DNA from: Candidatus Levybacteria bacterium RIFCSPHIGHO2_02_FULL_40_18
Lineage (GTDB): Bacteria; Patescibacteriota; Microgenomatia; Levybacterales; GWA1-39-11
DNA length: 38,309 nucleotides
NCBI GenBank assembly: GCA_001782235.1
Contig: MFOC01000001.1
Span: 1 to 38,309 of the forward strand
Direction: 5' to 3'
Position numbers and translations under genes: made by a program. The notes under the pieces were generated by a model that did not search any database, was not told the origin of the DNA, and saw only the letters and a list, made by a program, of their open reading frames with translations. Of the stretch, positions 35,629 through 38,309 are shown one piece after another; the stretch's first letter is position 1, and each line of letters begins with the position of its first letter.

Positions 35629-35653
35629 CTTTTTATTTATATTGTTCTATCAT
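35624..35653 (+). promoter_or_regulatory. Promoter of the surface-protein operon
   Basis: TTGACC (35624-35629), an 18-nt spacer and TATCAT (35648-35653) predict a start near 35660. A GAAGGAAG purine stretch lies about 14 nt before the ATG at 35680. The -35 box is formed by the edge of the mirrored array. Confidence 0.5.
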
Positions 35654-35679
35654 GGAAGAAGGAAGCTTTATCAATGTAA

Positions 35680-36474
35680 ATGAATAAAAAAACCGCATTG
35701 GTTTTGGGAGCGGTAGTTGCCGCATTAATTGGCGTTATAGCACTAACTCTATATTTAATTCAGAGCCAACAAGATGTCAGATCGCGAGCAAGCGAGGAAC
35801 AAACGCCTGTTACTGTCCAAGAAACTACCTGCCCAACCCCGTCTCAAGTTCAAAATGTCCTTGTTGAATTTCCCAACTGCGTAGGAGATGCGTGTAACTT
35901 CACGCAAGCAAGCTGTTCATGGGGCAGCGTTGCCGGAGCAACGCAGTACCAAGTAAAAATTTCGCAGGTCGAATCGGGAGAGGTGGTAAGGGATGATAAG
36001 GTAGAGGCGGCAACAACAAGGATAGAGTTCTCAATTGTACAAAATAAAACTTATAAATGCGACATTTCTGCAATCAATTCTTGTGGTGTATCAGGGGCCG
36101 CAGGATCCCATTCCCTTCTTTGCGCAGTTGATGCACTTGTTGAGACCCCTACCCCTCAACCGCTAACCCCAACTCCAACTATTGCAAAAGCTGATTGCGG
36201 ATTTTCATGCACAAGTACCGCAGATTGTAAATCAGGGCTAATCTGCGCGCAAGGCACAAGTGGACAGGGGTACTGTGCGATACCTGCATATGAAAGCACG
36301 TGTGAAGCAAATCCATCAATCTCATCCTGCTGCACAGCGCCAACAGCCCCCGCTCAAGCGTCCGGTACTCCGGTACCCACGATTCCACCGACCGGGGATA
36401 TAGGGAGCGCGGCTACTGTTGGAGCCGGAGCGTTGTTGTTATTGCTTTTTGGAGCAGCATTATTTATTCTATAA
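35680..36474 (+). CDS. LPXTG-like surface protein with Cys-rich repeats
   Basis: The 264-residue protein has an uncleaved-looking N-terminal helix (about 6-27) ending QQDVRSRAS, a form I associate with Microgenomates envelope proteins. Residues about 50-150 hold a Cys-containing, fibronectin-III-like beta region (VAGATQYQVKISQV). A Thr/Pro linker (PTPQPLTPTPT), a Cys-rich patch (CGFSCTSTADCKSGLICAQG) and a sortase-like end (PTIPPTGD plus a final TM helix) follow. The terminal helix lacks the basic tail of classical LPXTG anchors. It probably spans or decorates the envelope. It is first in an operon with the TPR protein and the Thr/Pro-rich secreted protein. Function unknown. Confidence 0.7.
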   Translation: MNKKTALVLGAVVAALIGVIALTLYLIQSQQDVRSRASEEQTPVTVQETTCPTPSQVQNVLVEFPNCVGDACNFTQASCSWGSVAGATQYQVKISQVESGEVVRDDKVEAATTRIEFSIVQNKTYKCDISAINSCGVSGAAGSHSLLCAVDALVETPTPQPLTPTPTIAKADCGFSCTSTADCKSGLICAQGTSGQGYCAIPAYESTCEANPSISSCCTAPTAPAQASGTPVPTIPPTGDIGSAATVGAGALLLLLFGAALFIL

Positions 36475-36486
36475 CTTATAAAATAG

Positions 36487-37767
36487 ATGGACAATAATAC
36501 AACACAACAAATCGCAAAACAGACCGAAATAGATGCCGGCAATTTGCCACAAGCAAGTAGTGGCGGTTTTGGATCGCTAATTCACGGGAAAAAAAGACTA
36601 ATTATCCTGGCTGTCTTAGTTCTATTTGTACTATCGGCGCTCGCATTTTATTTCTTCAAAGGTCAAAACAAGTACTCACAAAGCAGATCCTTATACGCGG
36701 CTAGCGAAGCACAAATAGCTTACGAGTCAGGTGACTTAGACACTGCGAAAAAAATTATCGAGGACGTGCTCAAAAACAGTGAAGATGATCCCTCCCTTAA
36801 CATTGCGAAAGTGAATTTAATTTCGATTGAAGGAAATTCTACAGGTACGGAGCAAGAATCATTTCAAAAATCCATGCCGTACATTGAGAAGGCTCTGGCA
36901 AACGGCGGGAATGAAAATCCAAATATTTTGAGTTCCGTAGGATATGCATATGAAACAGCCGGAGAATATGAGAAGGCACTCGAGTACTATACAAGAGCAA
37001 CGGAAATAAATCCTAAATTCGCTGAAATATGGTTTCACAAGGGGCATGCGCTTGAATTTCTAGGGAGAGCGGAAGAAGCACAATCTGCATACGACAAAGC
37101 ATACGAAATCAACCCGATGTATCCATTACTTCTACTCAGAAGGGGAAGTATATTTATGGCAAGCGGCAATTTTGAAGCCGCAATTGCCGAATTTGAACGA
37201 CTCCTTCAGACAAACGCGACCAATGAGATAAAGGCAAAGGCTTTGGCATCTCTTTCAAGTATTAAAAAAAGCCAACTTGACATTCCCGGCGCTTTGGAGC
37301 TTTCAAAACAGGCTATTGAACTTAGTCCGAACGATTCAAGAACTGTCGGAATTCACGGGTACAACCTTGCTATAAGCGGCCAGCGCAGCGAAGGTATAGA
37401 GCACCTCAAAAAAGCAATTGAGCTAAACCCGAGAATTTCATGGAATTATGACGTGATCGGAGAAATTTACAGAGCCAACAAGCAGTATAGCGAGGCCATA
37501 CAGTTTCAGAAAGGAGCAATTTCAAAAGCAGAAAATGACAATACGATTCTTGACATGAAAGACAGGCTTGAGGCAAAAGGTTTTTACACTTATAATCTTG
37601 CTAAAACGTACGCGATGTCCGGTCTGAGCGTTGACATTGTTCCCCTCCTTGCGGATGCTGTTTCACTGAGCCCTAAAGCGAAAGATTTTCTTATATTAGA
37701 TAACAATAGGCTGGAGATTTATAACAACTACGAAAACGACAGCAGGTTTACGGCTTTAATTCAATGA
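36487..37767 (+). CDS. Membrane-anchored TPR protein
   Basis: The 426-residue protein has a cytoplasmic N-terminal tail (about 1-35), one TM helix (about 37-58, LIILAVLVLFVLSALAFYFF), then tetratricopeptide repeats over about 65-370. Clear TPR pairs are SSVGYAYETAGEYEKALEYY / FAEIWFHKGHALEFLGRAEE and LLLLRRGSIFMASGNFEAAI, with the Trp/Leu/Gly/Tyr/Ala/Pro spacing of the family. TPRs are protein-interaction scaffolds. This one faces outward and could organise the neighbouring surface proteins. Its TGA overlaps the ATG of the next gene. Confidence 0.88.
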   Translation: MDNNTTQQIAKQTEIDAGNLPQASSGGFGSLIHGKKRLIILAVLVLFVLSALAFYFFKGQNKYSQSRSLYAASEAQIAYESGDLDTAKKIIEDVLKNSEDDPSLNIAKVNLISIEGNSTGTEQESFQKSMPYIEKALANGGNENPNILSSVGYAYETAGEYEKALEYYTRATEINPKFAEIWFHKGHALEFLGRAEEAQSAYDKAYEINPMYPLLLLRRGSIFMASGNFEAAIAEFERLLQTNATNEIKAKALASLSSIKKSQLDIPGALELSKQAIELSPNDSRTVGIHGYNLAISGQRSEGIEHLKKAIELNPRISWNYDVIGEIYRANKQYSEAIQFQKGAISKAENDNTILDMKDRLEAKGFYTYNLAKTYAMSGLSVDIVPLLADAVSLSPKAKDFLILDNNRLEIYNNYENDSRFTALIQ

Positions 37768-38309
37768 GATTATTCAAAAACATTATTAAAACGTCACTAA
37801 TACTGGTCTTTTTTAGCGTGCTGTTTTTGTTGTTTCCGAAAGGCTCATTTGCTCAAATTAGCCAGGAATATTATGATCAATTATTGGCGGAAGGGTGGAC
37901 GGTAGTAGGAACCAATCCCGACGGGTCTGTGGTTCTTGATAATCCCAACATTGAGTGTACGAATGGAACTTCAACAATTTATCCGCCGGGGTCGTCGCCA
38001 GGAGATAACAGCGCAGGATATGCTTGCGACTGTGCAGGAGACGGATATATTTGGTGTTGTGATGTAGCCGGTAATTGTGGAAATACCGGTAATCTTTGTA
38101 CTGATCGTAGTGATCCAACCTCAACACCTACGCCTACCGTAAAGCCTACCGCAACCCGAATCCCGACTCCAAAACCAACTACGCCAACACCTACACCTAC
38201 AAAAAAGCCTACGCCAACACCTATACCTACAAAGATTCCGAACGCCTGCGGGGTTACCTGCACAAGGGATGCTGACTGTACAGGTAGCCAATACAGTAGT
38301 TCAAACCAA
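37764..38309 (+). CDS. Secreted Cys- and Pro/Thr-rich protein, cut by the window end
   Basis: The reading frame opens at ATG 37764, overlapping the stop of the TPR gene (ATGA), and stays open to the last base, so the C-terminus is missing. The first 33 residues form a signal peptide (KTSLILVFFSVLFLLF ... SFAQ). Then come a Cys-rich domain (YACDCAGDGYIWCCDVAGNC), a Pro/Thr/Lys linker of PTPTP repeats (about residues 115-155) and the start of a second Cys motif (CGVTCTRDADCTG), resembling the CGFSCTSTADC of the protein at 35680. The shared Cys motif suggests the two envelope proteins are related or work together. Confidence 0.8.
   Translation, partial: MRLFKNIIKTSLILVFFSVLFLLFPKGSFAQISQEYYDQLLAEGWTVVGTNPDGSVVLDNPNIECTNGTSTIYPPGSSPGDNSAGYACDCAGDGYIWCCDVAGNCGNTGNLCTDRSDPTSTPTPTVKPTATRIPTPKPTTPTPTPTKKPTPTPIPTKIPNACGVTCTRDADCTGSQYSSSNQ

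Noticed and set aside
37858-38263. Gly/Val-rich reading frames on the - strand
   Set aside because: They are shadows of the Pro/Thr-rich coding sequence at 37764-38309, which has a signal peptide and translational coupling.

Overview
The window looks like chromosomal DNA of a Candidate Phyla Radiation (Patescibacteria) bacterium, most likely of the Microgenomates (OP11) group. This is inferred from low GC content, very tight gene packing, a shortened UvrC, a bifunctional sugar-phosphate isomerase, and surface proteins with an N-terminal anchor helix and Pro/Thr-rich linkers. No ribosomal marker is present, so the placement is an inference.

Layout. 1-9.3 kb: a TM-helix (CmpX-like) membrane protein, two unknown proteins, tRNA-Glu, an RBBP9-type hydrolase coupled to an EamA transporter, greA, a GT-C-like membrane protein, glmS and a secreted glycosidase-like protein. 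9.3-17.3 kb: a small metallopeptidase, holA, phosphomannomutase/phosphoglucomutase, phosphoglucose/phosphomannose isomerase, PEP synthase, enolase, and an unusual sigma-factor-like protein. 17.4-28 kb: rsmI, dedA, then lexA, uvrB, uvrA, a transglutaminase-like exported protein and uvrC. 28-34 kb: a four-helix membrane protein, secG, an extracytoplasmic solute-binding protein, a flippase-like/DUF2079 fusion, a DPM1-like glycosyltransferase and tRNA-Arg/tRNA-Lys. 34-38.3 kb: dinB, a repeat-rich gap, and an operon for surface proteins cut off by the window end.

Functionally there are three themes. Central carbon and sugar-phosphate enzymes (GlmS, PMM/PGM, PGI/PMI, PEP synthase, enolase) could feed envelope glycosylation (GT-C, GT2 and DUF2079 proteins). 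An SOS-type repair set (lexA, uvrA, uvrB, uvrC, dinB) is gathered in 16 kb. Envelope and export genes (SecG, SBP, transglutaminase-like, LPXTG-like) fill much of the rest.

Two non-coding signals run through the window. (1) Degenerate tandem arrays of 7-nt (also 8-9 and 11-nt) units have a fixed core and free positions. Several fold back as two mirrored arms, and nearly all sit directly upstream of a start codon; one lies in frame inside a gene. I do not know a described family that fits. (2) Many first-in-operon genes have a TATAAT-like box only 6-10 nt before the start codon, predicting leaderless mRNAs, while some internal operon genes keep Shine-Dalgarno sites. In addition, short GC-rich or perfect palindromes are embedded in frame in holA, ppsA, uvrC, dinB and the DUF2079 gene, reminiscent of Rickettsia palindromic elements.
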